A stretch of 64,000 nucleotides of DNA, from NCBI RefSeq assembly GCF_009720775.1, contig NZ_WNKW01000002.1:558001-622000 (forward strand), in the 5' to 3' direction. Numbering within the stretch: the stretch's first letter is position 1; every line of letters begins with the position of its first letter. A model generated the notes under the pieces. That model did no database searches and was not told the DNA's origin. It saw only the letters and a list, made by a program, of their open reading frames with translations. The DNA comes from Pseudoduganella danionis. GTDB taxonomy: Bacteria > Pseudomonadota > Gammaproteobacteria > Burkholderiales > Burkholderiaceae_D. The position numbers and the translations under genes are program-made. Positions 37,920-46,905 of this stretch are shown in pieces.

Positions 37920-38822
37920 ATGGCTTACAAAACCCTGGAAGATACGATAGGCAACACCCCGCTGGTTCAGCTGGTCAACCTGCCCGGTGCCGACGCACGG
38001 GCGCGCAACAACATTATTCTGGGCAAACTGGAAGGCAATAATCCGGCCGGTTCCGTCAAGGACCGGGCTGCCATGTCCATGCTCAAGCGCGCCGAGGAGC
38101 GCGGCGATATCAAGCCCGGCGATACGCTGATCGAAGCGACTAGTGGTAACACGGGCATCGCGCTGGCCATGGCGGCTGCGCTGCGCGGCTACAAGATGCT
38201 GTTGCTGATGCCGGAAAACCTGAGCGTGGAACGGCGCCAGAGCATGGCCGCCTATGGCGCCCAGATCATGCTCACGCCCAAGACGGGCGGGATGGAATAT
38301 GCGCGTGACATGGCCGAGCAGCTGCAGAAGGATGGCAAGGGCATTATTCTGGACCAGTTCGCCAATGGCGATAATGCACGCGCCCACTACGAAGGCACGG
38401 GGCCGGAAATCTGGCGCGATACGGAAGGCCGTGTGACGCACTTCGTGAGCGCCATGGGCACCACGGGCACCATCATGGGCGTGTCACGCTACCTGAAGGA
38501 GCAGAACCCCAACGTGCAGATCATCGGCGCCGAACCGGAAGAAGGTTCGTCCATCCCCGGCATCCGCAAATGGCCGGAAGCCTATTTGCCCAAGATCTAT
38601 GACCGCAGCCGCGTCGATCAGGTGGAAGCCGTATCGCAGGCAGCAGCCGAACGCATGGCGCGCCGGCTGGCAGCGGAAGAGGGCATCTTCTGCGGTATTT
38701 CGGCCGCCGGAGCGTGCGAAATCGCCTTGCGCATTTCGCAAACGGTGGAGAATGCGACCATCGTGTTCATCGTCTGCGATCGCGGCGACCGCTACTTGTC
38801 CACCGGCGTATTCCCCGCCTAA
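37920..38822 (+). CDS. cysM: cysteine synthase B
   Basis: 300 residues, fold-type II PLP enzyme. PLP Lys in NNPAGSVKDRAA; substrate loop EATSGNTGIALAMA; FVSAMGTTGTIMGVSRYL. CysM makes cysteine (and S-sulfocysteine) from O-acetylserine and sulfide or thiosulfate. Its position after comEA is conserved in Burkholderiales, here with extra genes inserted. A bidirectional terminator follows at 38831-38865. Confidence 0.96.
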   Translation: MAYKTLEDTIGNTPLVQLVNLPGADARARNNIILGKLEGNNPAGSVKDRAAMSMLKRAEERGDIKPGDTLIEATSGNTGIALAMAAALRGYKMLLLMPENLSVERRQSMAAYGAQIMLTPKTGGMEYARDMAEQLQKDGKGIILDQFANGDNARAHYEGTGPEIWRDTEGRVTHFVSAMGTTGTIMGVSRYLKEQNPNVQIIGAEPEEGSSIPGIRKWPEAYLPKIYDRSRVDQVEAVSQAAAERMARRLAAEEGIFCGISAAGACEIALRISQTVENATIVFIVCDRGDRYLSTGVFPA

Positions 38823-38830
38823 AAAACAAA

Positions 38831-38865
38831 ACCCTCATCGCCGTTGCCGGGGATGAGGGTGTTTT
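38831..38865. terminator. bidirectional terminator between cysM and HTH gene
   Basis: ACCCTCATC (38831-38839) pairs with GATGAGGGT (38852-38860), flanked by an A-run on the left and GTTTT on the right. It serves the convergent cysM and HTH genes. Confidence 0.85.
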
Positions 38866-38881
38866 GCAGGACCGGTGCCGA

Positions 38882-39220
38882 TTAGCTCTGGCCGCCGCCC
38901 GATTCGCCTTCTTTCGGTTTGAACTGCTTGTCGCTGATACGGAACTTGTTACGACGGTCGCCCATCAGGTAACGCAGGTCGCGAATGCTCAAGTCGCTTA
39001 CTTCGTGCATGCGGATCAGCAGCGAAGCACCGACTGGCAGACGGTGGTGACGGATCTTACTGATCACTGGTGGCGCCACTTCCAGTGCGCGCGACAGTGC
39101 TGCGTCGTTTTTCAGGCGCAGGTTTTCGATCAGGGTATCCAGCAGGCGGTTGGGATTGTATTGCAGCAGATCATCGCCATCCGCATCGTTGTTCATGTCT
39201 ATGCCGACTTGGTTTGTCAT
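38882..39220 (-). CDS. helix-turn-helix regulator-like protein
   Basis: 112 residues. Residues about 22-75 (LLDTLIENLRLKNDAALSRALEVAPPVISKIRHHRLP) form a Cro/YdaS-like helix-turn-helix, followed by a conserved-looking LRYLMGDRRNKFR and a Gly/Ser tail. No effector domain is seen. I start at the ATG at 39218-39220 (MTNQVGID...), AAGGA being about 13 bases upstream; the Met at the MNNDADG position is an alternative. Its 424-base upstream region is AT-rich and gene-free. Target genes unknown. Confidence 0.72.
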   Translation of the reverse strand: MTNQVGIDMNNDADGDDLLQYNPNRLLDTLIENLRLKNDAALSRALEVAPPVISKIRHHRLPVGASLLIRMHEVSDLSIRDLRYLMGDRRNKFRISDKQFKPKEGESGGGQS

Positions 39221-39644
39221 GATTTCGTTTTTTCCTTCTGTAAAGTTGTCCTGCAAAGTACAACACTCGGAGCTCGCTTAGCTGCGTTCACGTTCTTCCT
39301 TACCAGGAACGAATTCACACACGGACGGATTCCGGGATAACAATTTTCATAATATATACACAATTGTACCTAACTCATACCCATAAGCAACAAGAATCAT
39401 GCTGCTCATGTGTACTGTTGTCGCTCTGCAACATTGTGTGAGAATTATACACCGGCCTTCATGTTATGCTGGCTGCGCTCACAATTATTGAATCCATAAG
39501 CTTAATTATAAAACAATTAGCTTGTGTCCCGCGTTGGTATATTCCTCAACTACCGCAAGTTTGTCGAAAAAATTTCTTCGTGTCAACTATACAATACAGT
39601 TGGCAAGTCCATATTCCAAGAGTCGTTACGCTTCCTTACATTCG
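39221..39644. other. AT-rich gene-free region between HTH gene and mltB
   Basis: 424 bases with TA-rich tracts (TAATATATACA at 39350-39360), ACAATTGT (39360-39367) and GTGT...ACAC (39436-39452). Probably carries the promoter of the HTH gene on the minus strand. The 60-codon plus-strand frame ending at 39648 overlaps mltB and is not convincing. Base composition differs from the neighbours. Confidence 0.55.
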
Positions 39645-40766
39645 TTAGCGCAACTGTTTGATGGCGCGGCCTAGTTCCAGCACCGACATGGCATAGAAAT
39701 AACTGCGGTTGTACTGCGTGATAGCGAAGAAATTCCCGTTTGCTAACCAGTATTCTGTGGGCTCTGCGCCATTTTGCAAGTCCACCAGGCCATATTTTGT
39801 AATTTCTGGTGGCATAGTGTCGGTGTTCACGCCGGCGGCCTTTAGTTCATTCCAGCTATAACTGGCCACCAATCCCTGATTCAGCATGCGTTCCCATTGC
39901 AGGTGCGGCGCCACCGTAGCAGGGTAGACCATGGCACCATTGAGTTCGCGCTGCCAGCCATGCGCGACGAGGAAGGCGGCGACACTGCCGATGGCATCGG
40001 TCGGCGAATTGAGCAGATCGATCTGGCCATCGCCATCGAAATCAACGGCAAATTTCATCACGCTGTTGGGCATGAATTGCGGCATGCCGATCGCGCCGGC
40101 GAAGGAACCGCGCAGGCTGAGCGGATCGAGATTGTTTTTGCGCGCGAATTGCAGCGCCGCTTCCAGTTCGCGCCGGAAGAAGGCCATGCGCTCGGTGCGG
40201 GCCGGCGCTTCAGGGTAAGCGAAAGCCAGCGTGGTTAGGGCATCGAGCACGCGGAAGCGGCCCGTGTTACGGCCGTATACGGTTTCCACGCCGATGATGC
40301 CGACGATGACTTCGGCCGGCACACCATATAGATTTTCCGCCCGCTCGAGTGCTGCACTGTTTTCAGCCCAGAACTTCAGGCCAGCATTGATGCGCACGGG
40401 TTCGATAAACAGCTTGCTGTAGGCTTGCCAGTTTTTCGGCTTGCCCGGTGGCGCAGGCTTGATCAACTGGACGGCGGAATCGACGAAGCGCACTTGCGCG
40501 ATCAGCGTATTGAGTTCTGCCCGGTCCCAGTGATTGCGTGCCGCCACGTCATCGAGGAAGCTGCTGACTTCCTTCCAGTCGCCGAAGTTGACGAATTCGC
40601 CTTCGTAATCGACGGCGGGCGCTTTTTTCTTCGCGGTTTTCTTTTTATGGGCAGCAGCCTTGCTGGCTTTGGCGGGTTTGTGCTGGACGGGTGCGGCGCA
40701 GGCATTGCCCAGCATAGTGGCGGAAAGGCCCAGCAGCAGGGCGGTGATCAACGGCTTTATCGACAT
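39645..40766 (-). CDS. mltB: membrane-associated lytic murein transglycosylase B
   Basis: 373 residues. Signal peptide at the N-terminus (ITALLLGLSATMLGNACAA), Lys-rich linker, then the MltB domain with catalytic Glu in GIIGVETVYGR and SFAGAIGMPQFMPNS. Cleaves peptidoglycan glycan strands to 1,6-anhydroMurNAc ends. The Cys at the end of the signal is not in a good lipobox, so it may be a soluble periplasmic form. The start lies 10 bases inside the end of the TgpA-like gene, coupling it to the MoxR-DUF58-TgpA operon. Confidence 0.93.
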   Translation of the reverse strand: MSIKPLITALLLGLSATMLGNACAAPVQHKPAKASKAAAHKKKTAKKKAPAVDYEGEFVNFGDWKEVSSFLDDVAARNHWDRAELNTLIAQVRFVDSAVQLIKPAPPGKPKNWQAYSKLFIEPVRINAGLKFWAENSAALERAENLYGVPAEVIVGIIGVETVYGRNTGRFRVLDALTTLAFAYPEAPARTERMAFFRRELEAALQFARKNNLDPLSLRGSFAGAIGMPQFMPNSVMKFAVDFDGDGQIDLLNSPTDAIGSVAAFLVAHGWQRELNGAMVYPATVAPHLQWERMLNQGLVASYSWNELKAAGVNTDTMPPEITKYGLVDLQNGAEPTEYWLANGNFFAITQYNRSYFYAMSVLELGRAIKQLR

Positions 40767-42757
40767 AGAACTAACAGTTTCCTCAGCATCGCCAGCGATG
40801 CAGTACGTGATTCGGGGCTGTCCGCAGCATAGCGCAGACGGCTGTATAGCAATAAAAATTCCTGCAAGGCGGCTTGCTGCGCTGCGCTCGTGGGCCGCAG
40901 CCGCAGCCGCTGCGCATAGGCTAGCGGCCCTTCATGCGCGGCGCGCGCATAGCCGCGGCGCGCCTGCTGGCGGCAGAACTGCGCATATAGCTGCGTGAGC
41001 GGATCGCGCGGGCGGCGCCGGCGCAGCCACGCCAGCCCACACAGTAGCATTGCCAGGCCCAGTGCGCCAGCGCCGTAAGGCCATAAATTGCTGGCCTGTG
41101 CGCTGCCGGTCAGCGTACTGTTGAGCAGCGCCTGCTGGCGTTCCGGGTTGTAGTCGAGCACCCACTGGTTCCACTGGTTGTTAAGTGCAGCAAACTGGAA
41201 GCGCAGCGATGTGAGCAGCGATGCCGCTTCGCCGCTCAGGGTTTGCAGCAGTTCTGTACTGCCGCGTTCAGGCGCTGCTAGCGCGCCTGCTCCGGCGATG
41301 CGCTGCGGCGCCACCGCTGCCGTGGGATCGACGCGCTGCCAGCCGACGCCGGCTTGCCAGAATTCGGCCCAGGCGTGGGCATCGGCCTGGCGCACGCTGA
41401 GCACACCATCGACCGGATTAAATTCGCCGCCCTGATAGCCGGTGACCACGCGCGCTGGCACACCCATGGCGCGCAGGGTGAACACGTAGGCGCCAGCGAA
41501 ATGCTCGCAGAAGCCGGCTTTGCTATCGAACAGGAATTCGTCGACGGCGTGGCGGCCCAGCAGGGCTGGTTCCAGCGTATAGCGATAGCCGCTGGTGCGT
41601 AGTAGCTGCAACAGCCTTTGCACCAGCACGGGAGCGGTGGCATGGTCGGCCGCAAGCCGTGCCGCCAGTGCCAGCGTGCGCGGATTGTAGCCGTCCGGTA
41701 GTTCCAGCCAGCGCTGCAACGTAGCGGGGCTGGCGTCGGCCTGCAGGCTGTATGTCAGCCATGCGCGGCTACGGTAGCGCAGCCTTTCGCCCGGGGTGCG
41801 GGTGGTGACGAATTCCATCTCGTCGGTGTCGTGCACCCGATAGTGATCCAGCTCTAGCTGCGGCCCGCTCAATTCCAGCGCCGGCAGATATGGCTGCTGC
41901 TGCACTTCCAGCGTGAGTTCGTAGACGAGCGCCGGATTGCGCACGCGGATATCGAGGTCGGCACGGTGCAGGCCGCGGCTGGGGGGCACGCGCGTCCAGC
42001 TACGGCCATCGTAGTCGCCCAGCACGATGGTGCGCCAGTAAAGCTGCGACGGCGACGGATGCGGTCCCTGAAACTGCACGCGGAAGGCCAGTGCGTCGGA
42101 ACGGGCCAGCGCGGAGATGCTGCCCGGTGCCATGCTGTCGGACAGGCAAGAGCTGCCCGTGTGGGCATCGCCGGGCAGGCCCCACAGCGGGCCACTGATG
42201 CGCGGGAAACCGAGAAACAGCAGCAGTGCCAGCGGGGCGCCGTAGAGCAGCAGGCGCCCGATCAGCGCCACACGCTGGCGCAGCGGCGGCTGGTAAGCGC
42301 CGTACTGGAACGATAGCTGGGCGCTCAGCATTAGTGCCAGCGCCAGTATGCTGTGCAGTGCCATCAGCATGGATTGACTGTAGAAGTAGTTGCTGAGCAG
42401 GACAAAGTAGCACAGGAAGATCACCACCATCACATCGCGGCGCGCGCGCATTTCCAGCATCTTGAACCCGAGCAGCAGGGTCAGCATGGCCACCCCCGCA
42501 TCTCGTCCCAGCCACGTGTGGAATTGCGCATGGACGCCGGCCATGGCAGCCAGCGCCACGGGCAGCAATAGCCAGATTGGTGGCAGGCGCCAGCCCGCAC
42601 AAGTGAGCAGGGCGCGCCAGCCCAGCGTAACAGCGATGGCCAGGCTGATCCACCACGGCAGATGCAGCGTATGCGGCAGCAGTGCCGCGAATGCAGCCAG
42701 CAGCAGCAGCAGGGTGTCGCTCTGCTCGCGGTGCAGGTTTTGCAGCAGGCGCTTCAT
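40757..42757 (-). CDS. TgpA-like membrane transglutaminase (DUF3488 + transglutaminase core)
   Basis: 666 residues. About six N-terminal transmembrane helices (1-180), then a periplasmic transglutaminase-like domain with catalytic Cys in KAGFCEHFAGAYVF, His in DAHAWAEFW and Asp in VDPTAAV. A C-terminal helix (GALGLAMLLCGLAWL) and a cytosolic tail follow. In Pseudomonas TgpA is essential and acts in the periplasm; the exact substrate is unclear. The start overlaps the DUF58 stop by 4 bases and mltB overlaps its end, so it is the third gene of a four-gene operon. Confidence 0.9.
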   Translation of the reverse strand: MKRLLQNLHREQSDTLLLLLAAFAALLPHTLHLPWWISLAIAVTLGWRALLTCAGWRLPPIWLLLPVALAAMAGVHAQFHTWLGRDAGVAMLTLLLGFKMLEMRARRDVMVVIFLCYFVLLSNYFYSQSMLMALHSILALALMLSAQLSFQYGAYQPPLRQRVALIGRLLLYGAPLALLLFLGFPRISGPLWGLPGDAHTGSSCLSDSMAPGSISALARSDALAFRVQFQGPHPSPSQLYWRTIVLGDYDGRSWTRVPPSRGLHRADLDIRVRNPALVYELTLEVQQQPYLPALELSGPQLELDHYRVHDTDEMEFVTTRTPGERLRYRSRAWLTYSLQADASPATLQRWLELPDGYNPRTLALAARLAADHATAPVLVQRLLQLLRTSGYRYTLEPALLGRHAVDEFLFDSKAGFCEHFAGAYVFTLRAMGVPARVVTGYQGGEFNPVDGVLSVRQADAHAWAEFWQAGVGWQRVDPTAAVAPQRIAGAGALAAPERGSTELLQTLSGEAASLLTSLRFQFAALNNQWNQWVLDYNPERQQALLNSTLTGSAQASNLWPYGAGALGLAMLLCGLAWLRRRRPRDPLTQLYAQFCRQQARRGYARAAHEGPLAYAQRLRLRPTSAAQQAALQEFLLLYSRLRYAADSPESRTASLAMLRKLLVLCR

Positions 42758-43764
42758 GGGTTAGGCTCCTGCTCTGCAGGGTTGTCGCCGTATAGGGCTA
42801 GTGCGCGCAGGCAGGCGCTTTGCTGGGCCGGGCCCAGTGCGGCAGGAATAAAGACCTGATCGAGCCGCAGGCTGTAAGGCTGAGCGGAGGATTCCGCTGC
42901 CAGCACCCATGCACACAGGCGTGACAGCTTGTGTTCCAGCGGTAGTTGCGGCGGCAGCGTGGCCAGATCGAGTCTCAACAGGCTGGCGCTGCCGCCTTCG
43001 AACTGCTTGGCCAGCAGCGGCAGTTCGGGCCTGCTGGTGTGACGGGCGATCTGGCGCCAAGCCAGATGACGGGGGCTGTCGCCGGGCCGGTAGTCGCGCA
43101 GGCCGGCCAGATGTTCGCTACCGGTACGGCTGCGACCATGGCCGGCAGTAGCGCCCATGGCAGGCAAGGGCACAGGCGGCTGTTCGGGGGCAGGGTAGAC
43201 CAGCACCTGCAGGGCCGGCTGCCAATAGCTCCACGCGCGGAACAGGCCAAGCGGAAAGCGCGTCACCAGCCGTATGCGGCCGGCAGCCTGCCAGCCGCGC
43301 CGGCTGGTTGCTGCGCGCAGTTGCACGCTGGCGACAGGCGCGGTGCCGACGTCGCAAGGCTGTACGCTGTCGCCAGCGTCCTGAAAGCCCAGCCAGATGG
43401 CGTAGTGCTGGCGCGCGCGGGCAGGCGCCAGTTCGATCCGGAAGCTGGCCGTTTCGCCAGCAAACACGGGTGCCGTGTGGCCCGGCGTGAGTTGCAGGCC
43501 GGCCAGATTGTGCGCGGTGGCGACCATGTCGGCCAGTACGCAGGCGGCGAGCAGAAAGGTCAGCGCATAGCCCAGACCGAGGTTGTAATTGAGCGAGCCC
43601 ACCAGCATCACCATCAGCAGCAGCGCACATTGCAGACCCGCGCGGGTGGGCAGGATGTAAATGCGGCGCATTCCCAGCGTTATGCTGCTGGCTGCCGCGC
43701 CGCCCAGATGGTATAGCCAGCGGGCGTGCACGGCGCTGCGGAATCGCTGCAGTAGCGCCGTCAT
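42754..43764 (-). CDS. DUF58 domain membrane protein
   Basis: 336 residues. Two adjacent transmembrane helices near residues 30-85 (LQCALLLMVMLVGSL, LTFLLAACVLADMVAT), then a von Willebrand A-like/DUF58 domain with the signature GSEHLAGLRDYRPGDSPRHL. DUF58 proteins are routinely encoded with MoxR ATPases and TgpA transglutaminases. They probably pass an ATPase-driven signal or assembly function to the membrane. Spaced 5 bases from moxR and overlapping the next gene by 4 bases. Confidence 0.9.
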   Translation of the reverse strand: MTALLQRFRSAVHARWLYHLGGAAASSITLGMRRIYILPTRAGLQCALLLMVMLVGSLNYNLGLGYALTFLLAACVLADMVATAHNLAGLQLTPGHTAPVFAGETASFRIELAPARARQHYAIWLGFQDAGDSVQPCDVGTAPVASVQLRAATSRRGWQAAGRIRLVTRFPLGLFRAWSYWQPALQVLVYPAPEQPPVPLPAMGATAGHGRSRTGSEHLAGLRDYRPGDSPRHLAWRQIARHTSRPELPLLAKQFEGGSASLLRLDLATLPPQLPLEHKLSRLCAWVLAAESSAQPYSLRLDQVFIPAALGPAQQSACLRALALYGDNPAEQEPNP

Positions 43765-43769
43765 GGTTT

Positions 43770-44690
43770 TCAGACTGGTACAGCGAGCCGTAAGCGTTGC
43801 ACCAGTTCTGCGCCAGTTTGCACGCCTCCCTGCGCGCTAGGCAAGGGACGCAAGCGGTGCACGCAGACCGGCTCCAGCACGAGCTGCACATCTTCGGGCA
43901 GCACATGGTCGCGGCCCGCCAGCATGGCCCATGCGCGCGCCGCATGCAGCAGGGCGATGGCAGCACGCGGACTGAGGCCTTCGGCACACCATGGGCTGTT
44001 GCGCGAAGCCGCTGCCAGCGCTTGCACGTAATCGATCAGGGCTGGCGCAGCATGGATCTCGCGCACGGCCTGCTGCGCTGCCAGCAACTGGGCCGGCAGC
44101 ATCTGCGGCTGCAGGTTTTTCAGCAGTTGACGGCGGTCTTCGCCCATCAGCAGGGCACGTTCGGCGGCGGCATCGGGATAGCCTAGCGAAAGACACATCA
44201 GGAAACGGTCCAGTTGCGATTCGGGCAGCGGATAGGTGCCGATCTGGTGGCCGGGATTCTGCGTGGCGATCACGAAGAACGGCGCAGGCAGGGGGCGGGT
44301 GACGCCATCGCTGGTGACCTGCTGTTCCGCCATGGCTTCCAGCAGGCCGGATTGGGCCTTGGGCGTGGCGCGGTTGATTTCGTCGGCCAGCAGCACCTGG
44401 GTGAAAATGGGGCCGGGGTGGAATACGAAAGCGCCCTGTTCGCGCTGATAGATGGCGATGCCGTTGACATCGGCCGGCAGCAGATCGCTGGTAAATTGCA
44501 GGCGATTGAAATTCAGGCCCAGCGACAGGGCCAGAGCATGGGCCAGCGTGGTCTTGCCCACGCCGGGCAGGTCTTCGATCAGCAGATGGCCGCCTGCCAG
44601 CAGGCAGGTGAGGGCCAGACGGATTTGCCGGTCTTTGCCGACAATGACAGTGCCAACCTGACGGGCGACGGCTTGCAGTTGCTGGTGCAT
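43770..44690 (-). CDS. MoxR family AAA+ ATPase
   Basis: 306 residues. Walker A DLPGVGKTTLAHAL, Walker B VLLADEINRATPKAQ, sensor 1 FFVIATQNP and the MoxR C-terminal lid with LSPRAAIALLHAARAWA. First gene of the MoxR-DUF58-TgpA-MltB operon; MoxR proteins act as chaperone-like remodellers for VWA/DUF58 partners. No specific subfamily symbol is assigned. Confidence 0.93.
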   Translation of the reverse strand: MHQQLQAVARQVGTVIVGKDRQIRLALTCLLAGGHLLIEDLPGVGKTTLAHALALSLGLNFNRLQFTSDLLPADVNGIAIYQREQGAFVFHPGPIFTQVLLADEINRATPKAQSGLLEAMAEQQVTSDGVTRPLPAPFFVIATQNPGHQIGTYPLPESQLDRFLMCLSLGYPDAAAERALLMGEDRRQLLKNLQPQMLPAQLLAAQQAVREIHAAPALIDYVQALAAASRNSPWCAEGLSPRAAIALLHAARAWAMLAGRDHVLPEDVQLVLEPVCVHRLRPLPSAQGGVQTGAELVQRLRLAVPV

Positions 44691-44763
44691 GGTAGCGATG
44701 GACGGTTGCTCTGCCCTGATTCTAAGCGAGAAACCGTGCCAGCGATACCATGGCAGCTTGCCC

Positions 44764-46770
44764 TTAGTTGGCGTGCTTCAGATTTTTATCGAGGAAGGTC
44801 TCGACCTTGCGCCAGAAATCGATGTTGTTGTCGTCATGGCGCCAGCCGTGGCCTTCGTTGTTGTACATCAGGTAGCTCACGTCGGGATTGTTGGCCTTGA
44901 CGGCATCGGCAAATTTGCGCGCATGTTCGGGCGGCACGCGGCGGTCCTGCGCGCCGTGGGCCATGAGCAGCGGCTGTTTCAGTTCGGCCGCGCGCAGCAG
45001 TGGCGAGGTGACGCGGAACTGCTCGGAATTCCGTTCCGGATCGCCTATCAGTTTGCGCGCACCATAGCCGAGCCACTCTTCCGACATATCCGATTCGGTA
45101 GAGCTAAACATCAGATTAATGTCGGTTACGCCTGCCCACTCGACGCCGCAGCGGAACACTTGCGGTTCCTTGATCAGTCCCATCAGCGTGGCGTAGCCGC
45201 CGTAACTGGCGCCCATCAGCGCTATGCGCTTGCTGTCGGCCCAGCCCTGCTTTACGGCCCATTGTGCGGCATCGGTCAGGTCGTCCTGCATGCTCAGCCC
45301 CCACTGCTGCCAGCCGGCGCGGAAGTGCTCGGCGCCGAAGCCGGTACTGCCGCGGAATTCCGGCTGGATCACCACGTAGCCGCGCGAGGACAGGAAGGCC
45401 GCCTGGCTATCCCACTCCCACGACGAGCCGCGCGTCTGCGGGCCGCCGTGCACCAGTATGATGGCAGGCTGCGGGCCGGCCGGTTTGCCGGCAGGTAGCG
45501 TGACATACACGGGGATGCTGCGGCCATCGCGCGCCTTGTAATGATGGAAGCTGCGCGGCCCCACCTGCGCCATGGCGATATTGGAGCGGGTGCTGCCCAG
45601 TCCTATCATGGCGCCCGTGGCGCGGGTGTACAGGATGTACTGCAATGGCTGGCGATCGGAGACCGCAGCGATCAGCAGCACCGGGCTGGCGCTGCAATCC
45701 TGCGCGCACGATACGGTGTTGACGGTGCCCGGCAGCGCCGCATCGATTTTGGCCTGTTCGGCCTTTAGTTTCGGGTCCAGCCAGACAGTCGTGCCGGCAT
45801 CCGTGTGCAACTGGAAGCCCAGCAGCCTGCCGGTGGCGCGGTCGATCTCGGGGGCTCCCGTGAAATCGAAACCCGGCGTCTCGACGATAGGCTCGGCGTC
45901 CATCTGCTTCGCTTTGAGGTCATAGCGGAACAGCGCGCCGTAGTTCTTGTAAGTGGCGCGCACGAACAGGGTATCGGCACCGTCGAAGAACAGGGGCTGG
46001 AAGCGCTGGTCGGAATAGCACACGCCGTTGCTGAGTTCCTTCCATTCGGTGTCTTCCGGATTGCGGAAGTAGCTGATGCAGCGCCCTTTGATGGTGGAGG
46101 AAACCACCCGTGGCATATCCTTGCTGTCGGTGATCCAGTGCTTGACGGCTTCTGGCTGGTTGCCTTCGAACGCGCTGCGCAGGATCTGGGTGCGGGTGTT
46201 GAGGCGGTACAGGCGCGAGTGGTCTGGCTGGCGGTCGGTATGGTTCCAGACATACTTCTCCACCAATATGTCGTCCGAGCCATCATGGGCCGTATCGTAA
46301 AAGCCGTATTCGGCCGTCAGCGTACGGTTGGTGAAGCGGGTGCCTACGCTTTCCTGACGGTGGCCCCAGTTGCCGGCGATCAGGTGGACGCGGCGCTCGC
46401 CATCGCGGTCGACGGCAAATTCGTCCCAGTTGCCTTCGAACTCGATCTGCATATTTTTGACGGTGAAGCCCAGTCGCTGCTCGTTAATCCAGTGCACGCT
46501 GGTGACTTTGGCGTTGTCCACGGCATTGCGGGTGATGACTTTGAGCTTGGTGGGGTCTGCCGTTTCGCGGACTACCAGTGCTTGTGTCCCATCCGGCAGT
46601 ATCGACGTGCTGGCCACGTAGCCGCCTTTGGGGGACAGCGTCACGTTGCTGATTTCGCGGGCCTTGAAAAAGCTCGCGACGTCGGGCAGGGCGGGTGTGG
46701 CAGCGTGGAGGGCGGGACTAAACAGGGTGGCAAGGAGTGCCAGTCGGTGCAGCAAAACAGGAGAACGCAT
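44764..46770 (-). CDS. S9 family prolyl oligopeptidase-like peptidase
   Basis: 668 residues. Signal peptide (LALLATLFSPALHAA), a beta-propeller-like N-terminal region (about 30-400), and a C-terminal alpha/beta-hydrolase peptidase domain. The triad is Ser in GASYGGYATLMG, Asp in AHGAQDRRVPPEHA and His in NEGHGWRHDD. Exported S9 enzymes of this form act as dipeptidyl or acylaminoacyl peptidases on oligopeptides in the periplasm. Single gene, ending 73 bases before the MoxR gene start. A weak Shine-Dalgarno (AGGAG) lies just before the ATG at 46770. Confidence 0.92.
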   Translation of the reverse strand: MRSPVLLHRLALLATLFSPALHAATPALPDVASFFKAREISNVTLSPKGGYVASTSILPDGTQALVVRETADPTKLKVITRNAVDNAKVTSVHWINEQRLGFTVKNMQIEFEGNWDEFAVDRDGERRVHLIAGNWGHRQESVGTRFTNRTLTAEYGFYDTAHDGSDDILVEKYVWNHTDRQPDHSRLYRLNTRTQILRSAFEGNQPEAVKHWITDSKDMPRVVSSTIKGRCISYFRNPEDTEWKELSNGVCYSDQRFQPLFFDGADTLFVRATYKNYGALFRYDLKAKQMDAEPIVETPGFDFTGAPEIDRATGRLLGFQLHTDAGTTVWLDPKLKAEQAKIDAALPGTVNTVSCAQDCSASPVLLIAAVSDRQPLQYILYTRATGAMIGLGSTRSNIAMAQVGPRSFHHYKARDGRSIPVYVTLPAGKPAGPQPAIILVHGGPQTRGSSWEWDSQAAFLSSRGYVVIQPEFRGSTGFGAEHFRAGWQQWGLSMQDDLTDAAQWAVKQGWADSKRIALMGASYGGYATLMGLIKEPQVFRCGVEWAGVTDINLMFSSTESDMSEEWLGYGARKLIGDPERNSEQFRVTSPLLRAAELKQPLLMAHGAQDRRVPPEHARKFADAVKANNPDVSYLMYNNEGHGWRHDDNNIDFWRKVETFLDKNLKHAN

Positions 46771-46905
46771 AAGAGCCTTAGCTAGAATAATTTATTATTT
46801 GATTATCATATTAGTCAATTGATTTATTGTCTATTGCGACATTATGGCAAGTATGGCTTTGTGGCTTCTATGGTAAATTGGGCGATACGAGTAGAACCAC
46901 GCGAT

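Noticed and set aside
39466..39648. 60-codon plus-strand frame upstream of mltB
   Set aside because: AT-rich, no Shine-Dalgarno, hits the mltB stop region and resembles no protein.
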